Source of the DNA: an uncultured Desulfovibrio sp.
GTDB lineage: Bacteria > Desulfobacterota > Desulfovibrionia > Desulfovibrionales > Desulfovibrionaceae
Reading direction: 5' to 3'
DNA length: 64,000 bases
Assembly (NCBI RefSeq): GCF_944324935.1
Contig: NZ_CALUYG010000003.1
Span: 28,340-92,339, forward strand
Positions within the stretch are counted from its first letter, which is position 1; each line of letters starts with the position of its first letter. The position numbers were made by a program, and so were the translations under genes. The notes below the pieces were generated by a model that was not told the origin of the DNA, did no database searches, and saw only the letters and a list, made by a program, of their open reading frames with translations. Below, piece by piece: positions 8,328 to 17,402 of the stretch.

Positions 8328-9827
8328 ATGGGGGATTTACCAGAAAAGCATGAGCTGATGGAGGAAGCACGCGAGGCTCTTGCCAAAACTCTCGGCCCCA
8401 CCGAAGTGCTGGCGCTCGCCCTGGGCGCCATCGTGGGCTGGGGGTGTTTCATGCTGCCCGGCATCACCTTTCTGCCCAATGCCGGCCCGCTGGGTACCAT
8501 CATCGCTTTTTTTATCGGCGCATTCTTTCAGTGCATCGTGGCGCTGGGCTACAGTTTTCTCATCAAGCCCTATCCGGTGGCGGGCGGGGCTTTTGTGTAC
8601 GCCTACGCGGGATTCGGCTCCAAGGGAGCCTTCATCTGCGGCTGGGCGCTGGTGCTCAGCTATGTCTGTGTCATTGCCGCCAACGCCACGGCCATCATTC
8701 TGCTGGTACGCTTCCTGCTAGGGGAAAGCATCCAGTTCGGCCATCTCTATACCGTTCTGGACTGGGATATCTACCTCAGCGAAGTGGGCTACATTACGGT
8801 CATCCTGCTCGTTTTCGGATATATGAACTTCCGTGGAGTTGATGCGGCCAGTGCCGTTCAGGTCTTCCTGGCCTTTGCCCTGACCATCGGCGTGCTGGTA
8901 CTCACCATCGGCACGGCCACCGCCGAGACCGCGAGCCTCGACAACCTTCAGCCCCTCTTTGCGGAAAACCGCTCGGCCATTGCCTGCATCATGATGGTGC
9001 TGGCTTTGACGCCATGGCTATATGTGGGCTTTGACACCATCCCGCAGATGGCGGAGGAGTTCTCCTTCTCTCCCGGCAAAGCCCGTGATCTCATGCTGCT
9101 TTCCATCATCTGCGGCGCCGTCATCTACGCCCTCGTCACGCTGTGCGTCGCCGGCCTCATCCCCTACAAGGAACTGCTGGCCGCCAACCATGACTGGGCC
9201 ACGGGCTGGGTCGCCAATCAAATCTTCGGCCGCTGGGGCGGGGTAGCCCTTGCCGTTCCCGTGTTGGCGGCCATTCTGACAGGCATGAACGGCTTCTTCA
9301 TGGCCACCACGCGCCTGCTGTTCAGCATGGGCCGCAGCAAATTCCTGCCCGGCTTCTTCTCCGAAGTGCATCCCAAATACAATACCGCCTGGAAGAGCGT
9401 CGTCTTCATTACGGCGCTGACCTTGATTGTGCCGTGGTTCGGGAGACCGGCTCTTGACTGGATCGTGGCCACATCGTCCATCGGCACGGCGCTTGCCTAC
9501 CTTTTCGCCTGCCTGACGGCACGCAAGTATCTGCTTGCGCACCCTGAGCTGCGCGAATCCTCCTGGGGTAAGCCCGTCTGCACTCTGGGCGCCATTACAT
9601 CGCTTATCTGCATCGGCCTGCTCATGATCCCCAGCTCTCCCGTAGCCATCAACGTGCCCAACTGGGCCATGCTCTTTGCCTGGGTCGCCCTCGGGGCCAT
9701 TTTCTTCCTGGGCAAGCAGCAGGAACTGCTTTCCATTCCGCACTCGACCATGCGCTACCTGCTGTTCGGCAAAGCCGATCAGGAAGTGCTGTTCGACACC
9801 ATGGAAGACGACGAGGACATCGTTTAG
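8328..9827 (+). CDS. APC-superfamily amino acid permease
   Basis: A 499-residue inner-membrane transporter with about 12-14 TM helices. The first helix carries GAIVGWGCFMLPG, the unwound substrate-binding segment of APC transporters (GxxIGxG-like), and later helices contain the PWLYVGFDTIPQMAEE segment equivalent to the FAFxGFE region of the family. A hydrophilic C-terminal tail ends in an acidic EDDEDIV. The substrate is not predictable. The ATG at 8328 follows GGAGGATCAC. The next gene encodes a membrane-tethered binding-protein-like protein 178 bases on, which could sense or deliver the same compound, but that is only a suggestion. Confidence 0.88.
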   Translation: MGDLPEKHELMEEAREALAKTLGPTEVLALALGAIVGWGCFMLPGITFLPNAGPLGTIIAFFIGAFFQCIVALGYSFLIKPYPVAGGAFVYAYAGFGSKGAFICGWALVLSYVCVIAANATAIILLVRFLLGESIQFGHLYTVLDWDIYLSEVGYITVILLVFGYMNFRGVDAASAVQVFLAFALTIGVLVLTIGTATAETASLDNLQPLFAENRSAIACIMMVLALTPWLYVGFDTIPQMAEEFSFSPGKARDLMLLSIICGAVIYALVTLCVAGLIPYKELLAANHDWATGWVANQIFGRWGGVALAVPVLAAILTGMNGFFMATTRLLFSMGRSKFLPGFFSEVHPKYNTAWKSVVFITALTLIVPWFGRPALDWIVATSSIGTALAYLFACLTARKYLLAHPELRESSWGKPVCTLGAITSLICIGLLMIPSSPVAINVPNWAMLFAWVALGAIFFLGKQQELLSIPHSTMRYLLFGKADQEVLFDTMEDDEDIV

Positions 9828-10005
9828 CGGTTTTGGTGCCGGGGTGGCGGCTGCCGGAGCGACACGCACGCCGGCGCCGCCCCTCCCGCCGGCAGTGTAC
9901 GACCGTTCATCATGTCATGCGCCGCCCTCTGTCGGGCCGCGGACGTCCCGAACAAGCCAGTCATCTTCGACCCCGAAGGTGTCGAAGCCATAGCGGAGTA
10001 TCACC

Positions 10006-11049
10006 ATGCGTTTATTGCTTTCCATTCTCCTTGCCCTGCTCCTGACCGTCGTTCAGGTGTACATCGGCCTGGAAACCTTCTTCCCCAGCGTGTTCCAGCA
10101 GAAGACGCACATCGTGGACGAGCTGATCCAGGACAAGAAACCCATCATCAGCAAGCTCACCCCCGAAGAACAGGCCTGGATCACCAACCACGGCAAGGTC
10201 ACCGTAGGTGTGGACCCCTACTTCTACCCCATTGAAACCTTTGACGGCCGCGGTCAGTATTCCGGCCTTGGCGGCGACTACATGAAGCTTCTGAGCCACC
10301 TGACCGGCATCCAGTTCCTGCCGCTGCGCCTCAATGACTGGGCCGCCACCGAGCACAGCGCGCAGGCCCGCGAAGTGGACATGTACATGGCCGCCGCCCA
10401 GACGGCGCGCCGCAGCGAGTATATGCTCTTTACCGAGCCCTACATCAACGAACCCGGCGTCATCAGGGCGCCCCGCACCTCCGGCCTGCACAACATCACC
10501 GTGGCCGATCTGCACGGCAAGAAGGTGGCTGTGGTGGCCGCCTACTCCTGGCATGACTTCCTCCTGGAACACCATCCCGAAGTGGAAGTGGTGCCCTGCG
10601 CCACCACTGTGGACGCGCTCAAGGCCGTGGTCAACGGCGATGCCGACGCCATCATTGATTATGAGTTCAACCTGAAGGAAAAGATCCACACGGCCGGCAT
10701 CATGCAGATGGAGAAGGTTGGCAGCGTGGAGTCCAGCTACGGCCACGCCATTGCCGTGCGCAAGGACTGGCCCATCCTGTTCAGCATCCTCAAGAAGGGG
10801 ATGGACAGCATCACCCCTGAAGAAAAGACTGAGCTGGCCGAATACTGGCTGGCCCAGGAAAGCGCCCCCGAACCGGCCGACCGCCATCTGCAGTGGCTGT
10901 TCTTCTTCTTCACCGAGATCGTCATGCTCGGCTTCGGCTTCCATACCTGGTGGCAGATCTCCGTCACCAGGGCGACCCGCGCCCGCATCCGGGATATCCG
11001 CGAAACCAACCGTGCCAAGGCGGCTGCCGCCGCGACCACGAAAGCCTGA
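10006..11049 (+). CDS. Membrane-tethered periplasmic binding-like (SBP_bac_3) protein
   Basis: The protein has 347 residues: an N-terminal TM/signal anchor (about 4-26), a linker with LTPEEQAWITNHGKVTVGV that typically opens EvgS-like sensor domains, a family-3 solute-binding domain (about 65-280), and a second TM near 300-320 followed by a basic tail. Two anchors with no kinase, GGDEF or permease attached is unusual: it resembles a sensor half. The 978-residue EAL protein at 37,121 uses the same kind of domain, so the organism clearly employs it for periplasmic sensing. It could partner with the upstream permease. A strong hairpin follows the gene. Confidence 0.75.
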   Translation: MRLLLSILLALLLTVVQVYIGLETFFPSVFQQKTHIVDELIQDKKPIISKLTPEEQAWITNHGKVTVGVDPYFYPIETFDGRGQYSGLGGDYMKLLSHLTGIQFLPLRLNDWAATEHSAQAREVDMYMAAAQTARRSEYMLFTEPYINEPGVIRAPRTSGLHNITVADLHGKKVAVVAAYSWHDFLLEHHPEVEVVPCATTVDALKAVVNGDADAIIDYEFNLKEKIHTAGIMQMEKVGSVESSYGHAIAVRKDWPILFSILKKGMDSITPEEKTELAEYWLAQESAPEPADRHLQWLFFFFTEIVMLGFGFHTWWQISVTRATRARIRDIRETNRAKAAAAATTKA

Positions 11050-11070
11050 TCCCGTCCGCCAGCACACGTC

Positions 11071-11104
11071 AACAAGAAAGCCGCCGCAAGGCGGCTTTCT
11101 TGTT
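11071..11104. terminator. Hairpin between converging genes
   Basis: A perfect 15-bp stem with a GCAA tetraloop; both strands carry TTTCTTGTT at the 3' side. It lies between the binding-like gene (plus) and the polyphosphate kinase gene (minus), so it probably terminates both. Confidence 0.8.
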
Positions 11105-11187
11105 GCCTGCCTGACGGCGGAAACACAGGAGGGGCGGGAAAGCCCTGCCTTTCCGCCCTCCGCACAGCGTCTCAAGCCGGCGCCACG

Positions 11188-12762
11188 CTATTTCTTCTTG
11201 CGCTTCGGCCTGCCGTCATCGGGACGGTCGGCATTGTGCGCCCGTTCGTCCTTGCGCTGTGCCGGCTTCCTGACCAGCGCGGCTCTCAGGGCGTCCCGGT
11301 AGCAGCGCAGGACGGCCAGACGCGCATATTTCTTGTTTTCGGCCGGGATGATGTGCCACGGCGCATAGGCCGTGCTCGTCCGCAAAAACATCTCGTCGGC
11401 CGCCACACTGTAGGCATCGCGCTTTTCCCGGTTGCGCCAGTCCTCATCCGTTATCTTGTACTGCTTCCACGGTGTCTGCTGCCGTTCCTCAAAGCGGCGC
11501 AGCTGTTCGTCAGGGGAGATGTGCAGCCAGAATTTCAGCAGGATGTTGCCGTCTTCGGTGAGCTGCTCCTCGAAATGGTTGATCTCGGCATAGGCCCGGC
11601 TCCAGTCTTCCCGCGGGGTGAGGTTTTCCACCCGTTCCACGAGGACACGGCCGTACCAGGAGCGGTCATAGATGGTGATGAAGCCCGCGCGCGGTATGTG
11701 CCGCCAGAATCGCCAGAGATAATGGTGCGCCAGCTCCTCGTCCGAGGGGGCGCTGATGGGGATGACCTGGGTGATGCGTACATCCGCGCCGCTGATGACG
11801 CGCCGTATGGCCCCGCCCTTGCCGGCCGCGTCCCAGCCCTCGAAGATCAGGGTGCTGGAAATGCCGCGCCGGTAGGCATGATAGGTCAGGGCAAAAATCT
11901 CTTCCTGGAGCTTTTTCAATTCCTTGCGGTAGTGCTCCGGCTCCCGGGACAGACTGAGATCGATGGCCTCCAGGCTGGAGACCAGCCCTTCCTGTACGCT
12001 GCCGCCGTCCTTGTCCTGCTCCCTTTCCAGGGCCACGCGTCCGGCCTTGGCGTCCTGCGCGCGCATGGCGCGCTCCATGCCGGCAATGATGGCCTGCGCC
12101 ACGGAGAGATTGCGGTAGTTGGCGTCGGCGGCATCCACGATGGTCCAGGGCGCTTCCGGGCGATCCGTCAGCCGGATGGCGGTGGAGATGCCCTCCACCA
12201 GACCGTCGTAGTTGCCCGAGGTCTTTTTGTCATACGGCGTGAAGTGGAAGACTTCCTGATGGGCAAGCCGGTGCTTGAGACGCTGCGTAAAGGTCTTCTT
12301 GTCCAGATGCAGCCAGAGCTTGATGATGGCCATGCCCGACGCGGCCAGACTGTTCTCCAGCCCGCGCAGCCGGTGCAGACGGCTCGTGAAGGCCTCCTCC
12401 GTGATGTCGCGGCAGGCCCGCAGGCGCACGGCTGGCCCGTACCAGCCGCCCAGGAAGACGCCCACCTCGCCTGCCGCCGGCAGCTGACGCCAGTAGCGCC
12501 AGAAGGGGGGACGCTCGCGCTCCTCGTCCGTTTCGAACCAGAAGGCATGGTGGTGCAGGTGCTTGCCGTCCATCCACTCCGAAAGCAGGTTGGCCACGGC
12601 CCCCCGCCCTGCCCCGTTGAGTCCGGCAATGGTGATGAGCACGGGGATCCTGCGGGCCAGGCACTGGCGCTGCGCCTCGAACAGGCGCAGGCGCAACTGC
12701 TGCATGGCGACTTCGTATTCCTTGTCTGCGCATTTTCGCCCAAGCGCGGCGGATTCAAACAT
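11188..12762 (-). CDS. pap: Polyphosphate:AMP phosphotransferase (tandem PPK2)
   Basis: Transfers phosphate from polyphosphate to AMP to make ADP (class II PPK2). The 524-residue protein has two PPK2 modules. The first has a degenerate P-loop (GLNGAGRG) and GGWYGPA; the second has the intact EGWDAAGKGG Walker A and DRSWYGRVLVERV lid/Walker B region. Known tandem enzymes likewise rely on the second module. The start at 12762 gives MFESAALG, the usual beginning of this family, and is preceded by AAGGAGG at good spacing; an in-frame start 27 codons upstream lacks a site. The C-terminus is a lysine-rich tail (PKRKKK). It stands alone between two converging or diverging neighbours and could buffer ADP/ATP under stress. 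Confidence 0.92.
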   Translation of the reverse strand: MFESAALGRKCADKEYEVAMQQLRLRLFEAQRQCLARRIPVLITIAGLNGAGRGAVANLLSEWMDGKHLHHHAFWFETDEERERPPFWRYWRQLPAAGEVGVFLGGWYGPAVRLRACRDITEEAFTSRLHRLRGLENSLAASGMAIIKLWLHLDKKTFTQRLKHRLAHQEVFHFTPYDKKTSGNYDGLVEGISTAIRLTDRPEAPWTIVDAADANYRNLSVAQAIIAGMERAMRAQDAKAGRVALEREQDKDGGSVQEGLVSSLEAIDLSLSREPEHYRKELKKLQEEIFALTYHAYRRGISSTLIFEGWDAAGKGGAIRRVISGADVRITQVIPISAPSDEELAHHYLWRFWRHIPRAGFITIYDRSWYGRVLVERVENLTPREDWSRAYAEINHFEEQLTEDGNILLKFWLHISPDEQLRRFEERQQTPWKQYKITDEDWRNREKRDAYSVAADEMFLRTSTAYAPWHIIPAENKKYARLAVLRCYRDALRAALVRKPAQRKDERAHNADRPDDGRPKRKKK

Positions 12763-12957
12763 GTGACCTCCTTGGCGTGAAAACACGCGCCGTAAGGGTT
12801 CGGGGATGACGAGCATCAATATACGCCAGTCTATCTCCGGCACGGTCAGACCACAAGAAAAAAGGCTGCCGACACCTCCACGTCCCGCTGGAGCCGCGCC
12901 TTGACCGCTCCCGGAGAACAGGCTATCGTTTCCGACACCTTATGCGGGAGTCCGAAC

Positions 12958-14010
12958 ATGTTTCCTACCATAACCGGCAGAAAGATCAGAAACGCCATCA
13001 TCGGTTGCGGCCGTATCTCCAAAAATCATTTTGGCTCCATTGAAAAGCACCAGGAAAACATGGAGCTGGCCGCCGTCTGCGACAGCGATCCCGCTGTCCT
13101 GCGCGCTCATATGGAGCAGTATGGCGTCCCCGGCTTTGCTTCGCTTACCGAGCTGCTGGATGCCTGCGACTGCGATCTTGTGACCATCTGCACGCCGAGC
13201 GGGCTGCATCCGCAAATGGTCATCGAAGCCGCCCGTGCCGGACGGCATGTCATGACGGAAAAGCCCATGGCCACCCGCTGGAAAGACGGCCTGGCCATGA
13301 TCCAGGCCTGCGACGAAGCCAGACGCCGTCTCTTCGTGGTCAAGCAGAACCGGCGTAACGCCACGCTCCAGATGCTCAAGCGCGCCATCGACGAGCAGCG
13401 CTTCGGCCGCATCTATATGGTGCATCTGAATGTCTTCTGGACGCGTCCGCAATCCTATTACGACTCGGCCAAATGGCGCGGCACATGGGAAATGGACGGC
13501 GGGGCCTTCATGAATCAGGCCAGTCACTATGTGGATCTGCTGGAATGGCTCATCGGGCCCGTGGCCGACGTGCAGGCCATGACCGGCACGCTGGCGCGGC
13601 ATATCGAGGTGGAAGATTCGGGCGTGCTCAATGTGCGCTGGCGCAACGGCGCACTGGGCTCCATGGCCGTCACCATGCTCACCTATGACAAGAACCTGGA
13701 AGGCTCCATCACCATCCTCGGCGAAAAGGGCACGGCCCGCGTCGGCGGCGTGGCCGTCAACGAGATCCAGATCTGGAAGTTCGACGAACCGCGCGACTAC
13801 GATGCCACGGTGGCGGAATCGAGCTATGCCACGACTTCCGTCTACGGTTTCGGCCACCCGCTCTATTACAAGAATGTCATCGATGTGCTGCGCGGCGAAG
13901 CGGAACCGGAAACGGACGGACGCGAGGGGCTCAAGTCCCTTGAGATCCTCATTGCCGCGTATTGCAGCGCCCGCGACAACAAGACGGTCTCGCTGCCGCT
14001 GGAATACTAG
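12958..14010 (+). CDS. Gfo/Idh-family sugar-nucleotide 3-dehydrogenase (WbpB/WlbA-like)
   Basis: Probable NAD-dependent oxidation at C3 of UDP-N-acetylglucosaminuronate. The 350-residue protein has an N-terminal Rossmann motif (IIGCGRIS), the catalytic lysine motif TEKPMA of the Gfo/Idh family near residue 100, and the NQASHYVDLLEWL histidine segment near residue 190. Specific assignment rests on context: the next three genes encode the UDP-HexNAc 6-dehydrogenase, a DegT aminotransferase and a hexapeptide N-acetyltransferase, the same set as wbpA-wbpE-wbpD. The start at 12958 gives the natural N-terminus. There is no strong ribosome site. Another Gfo/Idh sugar oxidoreductase role is possible. 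Confidence 0.8.
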   Translation: MFPTITGRKIRNAIIGCGRISKNHFGSIEKHQENMELAAVCDSDPAVLRAHMEQYGVPGFASLTELLDACDCDLVTICTPSGLHPQMVIEAARAGRHVMTEKPMATRWKDGLAMIQACDEARRRLFVVKQNRRNATLQMLKRAIDEQRFGRIYMVHLNVFWTRPQSYYDSAKWRGTWEMDGGAFMNQASHYVDLLEWLIGPVADVQAMTGTLARHIEVEDSGVLNVRWRNGALGSMAVTMLTYDKNLEGSITILGEKGTARVGGVAVNEIQIWKFDEPRDYDATVAESSYATTSVYGFGHPLYYKNVIDVLRGEAEPETDGREGLKSLEILIAAYCSARDNKTVSLPLEY

Positions 14011-14180
14011 GCATTTTCGCTGTGGCGCTGCCCCGGCGGCACGAGCGGCGCGCAAGGGCGCACTGATGCCGCGATCCGACGGCAGGCGATGCGGCGTCGG
14101 GCTGCGCGCCCGCAGCACGGCTGAAGGGCCGGCCACGATCACGTGCCGGCAGACGTAACGAATGGGAAAGAGGAGAGGGC

Positions 14181-15491
14181 ATGGTTTCTCTCGATGCACT
14201 GCGGCAGGGGACGTCCGCTGTCGCCGTTGTGGGGCTCGGCTATGTGGGCCTGCCCCTTGCCGTGGCGCTGGCCCGGCATTTCGACGTCATCGGCTTTGAC
14301 GTCAACAGCTCCCGTGTGGACGCCCTGCGCCGGGGCCATGACGCCACCCGGGAAGTGGACGGCGAGGAGCTTGCCGGCTGCAAGGCCCTTTTTACCGATG
14401 ACCCGGAACAGTTGCGCCGGGCAGCGGTCATCATCGTCGCCGTCCCCACCCCGGTGGACGACCACCGCCGGCCGGATCTGACGCCGGTGCGCGCGGCCAG
14501 CCGCACTGTGGGCCGCCACATGGCGCGAGGCTGTGTTGTCTGCTACGAATCCACGGTCTATCCCGGCGTGACCGAAGAGGAATGCCGCCCCATCCTTGAG
14601 GCGGAATCCGGCCTGCGCTTCCCGCAGGATTTCACCCTCGGCTACTCGCCGGAGCGCATCAATCCCGGCGACAAGGTGCACCGGCTGGAGACCATCCGCA
14701 AGATCGTTTCCGGCTCGGATGCGGCCACGGCCGATCTGCTGGCGCAGATATACGGCAGCGTGGTGAGCGCGGGCATCCACCGCGCCTCGTCCATCAAGGT
14801 CGCCGAAGCCGCCAAGGTCATCGAGAATACCCAGCGCGACATCAACATCGCGCTTATGAACGAGCTGGCCATCATCTTCAACAAGCTGGACATCGATACG
14901 CTGGAAGTGCTGGAAGCCGCGGGCAGTAAATGGAACTTCCTGCCCTTCCGCCCCGGGCTCGTCGGGGGCCACTGCATCGGCGTCGATCCCTACTACCTCA
15001 CCTACAAGGCGGAGGAGATCGGCTGCCATCCCGAAGTCATCCTTGCCGGCCGGCGCATCAATGACGGCATGGGCAAATTCGTGGCCGAGACCTGCGTCAA
15101 GCGGCTCATCGAGGCCGACAGGCGCGTCAAGGGCGCACGCGTAGGCATCCTGGGCTTCACCTTCAAGGAAAATGTGCCGGATATCCGCAACACGCGCGTG
15201 GTGGACATCGTGACGGAACTGAAGGAGTACGGCATCACCCCCCTTGTGCATGACCCGGAAGCCGACCCCGCCGAGGCCCTGCTCGAGTACGGACAGGAAC
15301 TGCTGCCCCTTTCGGCCCTGACCCGGCTCGACGCGCTCATCCTGGCTGTAGCGCACGAACGTTTCCGCACCCTGACGCCCGATGTCATCACGGGCATGTT
15401 CGGCGACGCTCCCGTCAGCCTCATGGACATCAAGGGCTTCTGGGACAAGCATGCCCTGCGCGAAGCCGGCTTCGACCTCTGGCGGCTGTAA
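14181..15491 (+). CDS. UDP-N-acetylhexosamine 6-dehydrogenase (WbpA/WbpO-like)
   Basis: Oxidises C6 of a UDP-HexNAc to the uronate in two NAD-dependent steps. The protein has 436 residues, with the NAD motif VVGLGYVGLPLA at 16-27, the central domain with KVAEAAKVIENTQRDINIALMNE-type helix (visible around 206-227) and the catalytic Cys265 in GGHCIGVDPYYL. The C-terminal UDP-binding domain contains GFTFKENVPDIRNT, the form typical of the UDP-GlcNAc/GalNAc dehydrogenases rather than UDP-glucose dehydrogenase. A good ribosome site (AGGAGAGG) precedes the ATG. It would be step 1 of the diacetamido-uronate pathway formed with its neighbours. Confidence 0.9.
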   Translation: MVSLDALRQGTSAVAVVGLGYVGLPLAVALARHFDVIGFDVNSSRVDALRRGHDATREVDGEELAGCKALFTDDPEQLRRAAVIIVAVPTPVDDHRRPDLTPVRAASRTVGRHMARGCVVCYESTVYPGVTEEECRPILEAESGLRFPQDFTLGYSPERINPGDKVHRLETIRKIVSGSDAATADLLAQIYGSVVSAGIHRASSIKVAEAAKVIENTQRDINIALMNELAIIFNKLDIDTLEVLEAAGSKWNFLPFRPGLVGGHCIGVDPYYLTYKAEEIGCHPEVILAGRRINDGMGKFVAETCVKRLIEADRRVKGARVGILGFTFKENVPDIRNTRVVDIVTELKEYGITPLVHDPEADPAEALLEYGQELLPLSALTRLDALILAVAHERFRTLTPDVITGMFGDAPVSLMDIKGFWDKHALREAGFDLWRL

Positions 15492-15513
15492 GCACCTACG
15501 GAGAGGAAAATCC

Positions 15514-16683
15514 ATGCAGTTCATCGACCTTGCCGCGCAACAGACACGCATCCGCTCCCGTATCGAGGCCCGCATGACGGCCGTGCTGGATCACGGGAAA
15601 TACATCATGGGCCCGGAAGTGGCCGAGCTGGAGGCCGCCCTCTGCGCCTTTACCGGCGCGCGGCACTGCATCACCTGCGCCTCCGGCACGGATGCCCTGC
15701 TCATGCCGCTCATGGCCTGGGACATCGGCCCGGGCGACGCCGTCTTCGTACCGCCCTTCACCTTCTTCTCCACGGCGGAAGAGCCCGCCTTCCTGGGCGC
15801 AACGCCCATTTTTGTGGACATTGATCCCCAGACCTTCAATATGCGGCCCGACCTGCTGGCCCGTGCCGTGGAAGCCGTCCTTCGGCAGGATGCGAGCCTC
15901 TATCCGCTTCCCGAGGCGGCGCGCGCAAGCAAGCTGACCCCTCGGGCGGTCATCCCCGTCGATCTGTTCGGGCAGGCCCCGCCGTATGCGGAGCTGCTGG
16001 AAGTGGCCCGGGCCCACGATCTGCTGGTACTGGAAGACGCGGCCCAGAGCTTCGGCGGCACGCATCACGGGCGACGTCATGGCGCTGTGGGCTGCCATGC
16101 GGCCGCCACGAGCTTCTTTCCCGCCAAGCCGCTGGGCTGTTACGGCGACGGCGGCGCCGTCTTCACCGATGACGACGATCTGGCCGCCCTGCTGCGCTCC
16201 ATCCGGGTACACGGCAAGGGCAGCGACAAATACGACAATGTGCGTCTTGGCCTGAACGGACGCCTGGATACCCTTCAGGCCGCCATCCTGCTGGCCAAGC
16301 TGGAGATATTCCCCGAGGAGCTGGACGCGCGGCAGAAGGTGGCCGCATGCTATGCCCGGCATCTTTCCGGCATCGAGGGGCTGACGCCTCCCCATGTGGC
16401 GGAGGGCAACCGCAGCGCCTGGGCCCAGTTCTGCGTGCTGCTGCCCGACGGCAGGCGCCCCGCCGTCATGGAGCGTCTCAAGGCGCAGGACATCCCCACC
16501 AACATCTATTACCCCAAGCCCCAGCACTGCCTTGCCGTCTTTGCCCGGCTGGGCTACGCGCCGGAAGATCTGCCGGCGGCGCTCCAGGCCTCACGCAACA
16601 TCCTTGCCCTGCCCTTCCACCCCTATCTGACGGAAGAAGAGGTCCGCACCGTCGCCTCAGCCCTCCGCGAGGCTCTGGCATGA
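15514..16683 (+). CDS. DegT/DnrJ/EryC1 sugar aminotransferase (WbpE-like)
   Basis: PLP-dependent transaminase that would place an amino group at C3 of the 3-keto UDP-sugar made by the WbpB-like enzyme, with glutamate as donor. The 389-residue protein starts with MQFIDLAAQQ, has the phosphate-binding CASGTDAL near 55, DAAQSFGG near 177 and the Schiff-base lysine at 205 in FFPAKPLG. The interval VRVHGKGSDKYDNVRLG-like region (IRVHGKGSDKYDN) matches WbpE-type enzymes. It sits 22 bases after the dehydrogenase with an AGAGGAAAA site and overlaps the start of the acetyltransferase by 4 bases, so it is tightly coupled within the operon. Confidence 0.88.
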   Translation: MQFIDLAAQQTRIRSRIEARMTAVLDHGKYIMGPEVAELEAALCAFTGARHCITCASGTDALLMPLMAWDIGPGDAVFVPPFTFFSTAEEPAFLGATPIFVDIDPQTFNMRPDLLARAVEAVLRQDASLYPLPEAARASKLTPRAVIPVDLFGQAPPYAELLEVARAHDLLVLEDAAQSFGGTHHGRRHGAVGCHAAATSFFPAKPLGCYGDGGAVFTDDDDLAALLRSIRVHGKGSDKYDNVRLGLNGRLDTLQAAILLAKLEIFPEELDARQKVAACYARHLSGIEGLTPPHVAEGNRSAWAQFCVLLPDGRRPAVMERLKAQDIPTNIYYPKPQHCLAVFARLGYAPEDLPAALQASRNILALPFHPYLTEEEVRTVASALREALA

Positions 16684-17252
16684 GCGGCTCCGGCGCCTTC
16701 GTGCACGAAACGGCCTGCATCGACGATGCGGTCAGCCTCGGCGACGGCACAAAAATCTGGCATTTCACCCATGTTCTGTCCGGCTCTGTGGTGGGAGAAA
16801 ACTGCAATATAGGCCAGAACGTCGTCATCGGCCCGGACGTTCGCATCGGCAGGGGCTGCAAGATCCAGAACAACGTCAGCGTCTACAAGGGCGTGACGCT
16901 GGAAGATGACGTCTTTTGCGGCCCGAGCATGGTCTTTACCAATGTCTTCAACCCGCGCGCCCATATCCGCCGCATGGATGAAGCCCGCCCGACGCTTGTC
17001 CGGCGGGGGGCCAGCATCGGCGCCAATGCCACCGTCGTCTGCGGCATCACCATAGGACGGTTCGCCCTCGTGGGGGCAGGAGCCGTCGTCACCCGTGACG
17101 TGCCCGATTTTGCCCTGATCTACGGCAATCCGGCCCGCCAGCACGGCTGGGTATGCGCCTGCGGCGAAAAACTGCCGAAGGATCTGCGCTGCCCTGCCTG
17201 CGGCCAGCGCTATCAGCTGCGGGACGGACGCCTGGCCGAGGCGGACGCCTGA
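16680..17252 (+). CDS. UDP-sugar N-acetyltransferase, left-handed beta-helix (WbpD-like)
   Basis: The predicted role is acetyl-CoA dependent 3-N-acetylation to give UDP-2,3-diacetamido-2,3-dideoxy-glucuronate. The 190-residue protein has hexapeptide repeats from about 12 to 150 (for example VVGENCNIGQNVVIGPDVRIG). The C-terminus carries a small zinc-ribbon-like CACGEKL...CPACGQRY segment, a feature seen in some WbpD homologues. It begins in the ATGA that ends the aminotransferase gene. The remaining pathway gene, a WbpI-type C2 epimerase, is not in the window, so the product may stay in the gluco form or the epimerase lies elsewhere. Confidence 0.87.
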   Translation: MSGSGAFVHETACIDDAVSLGDGTKIWHFTHVLSGSVVGENCNIGQNVVIGPDVRIGRGCKIQNNVSVYKGVTLEDDVFCGPSMVFTNVFNPRAHIRRMDEARPTLVRRGASIGANATVVCGITIGRFALVGAGAVVTRDVPDFALIYGNPARQHGWVCACGEKLPKDLRCPACGQRYQLRDGRLAEADA

Positions 17253-17402
17253 CGCATTTCCCGGCACGGTTCGCGCGTGCCGGAGGGGTCGGTGCGACGA
17301 CAGATTCGCCGTTCCGCCTCCTGTCCGGTCGTGCCCGGCGGCATGCCCCCTGTTCCCTTCGCGCCATCAGATCAGCGTCCACGCCGGCCGCAGAGGACAA
17401 AC

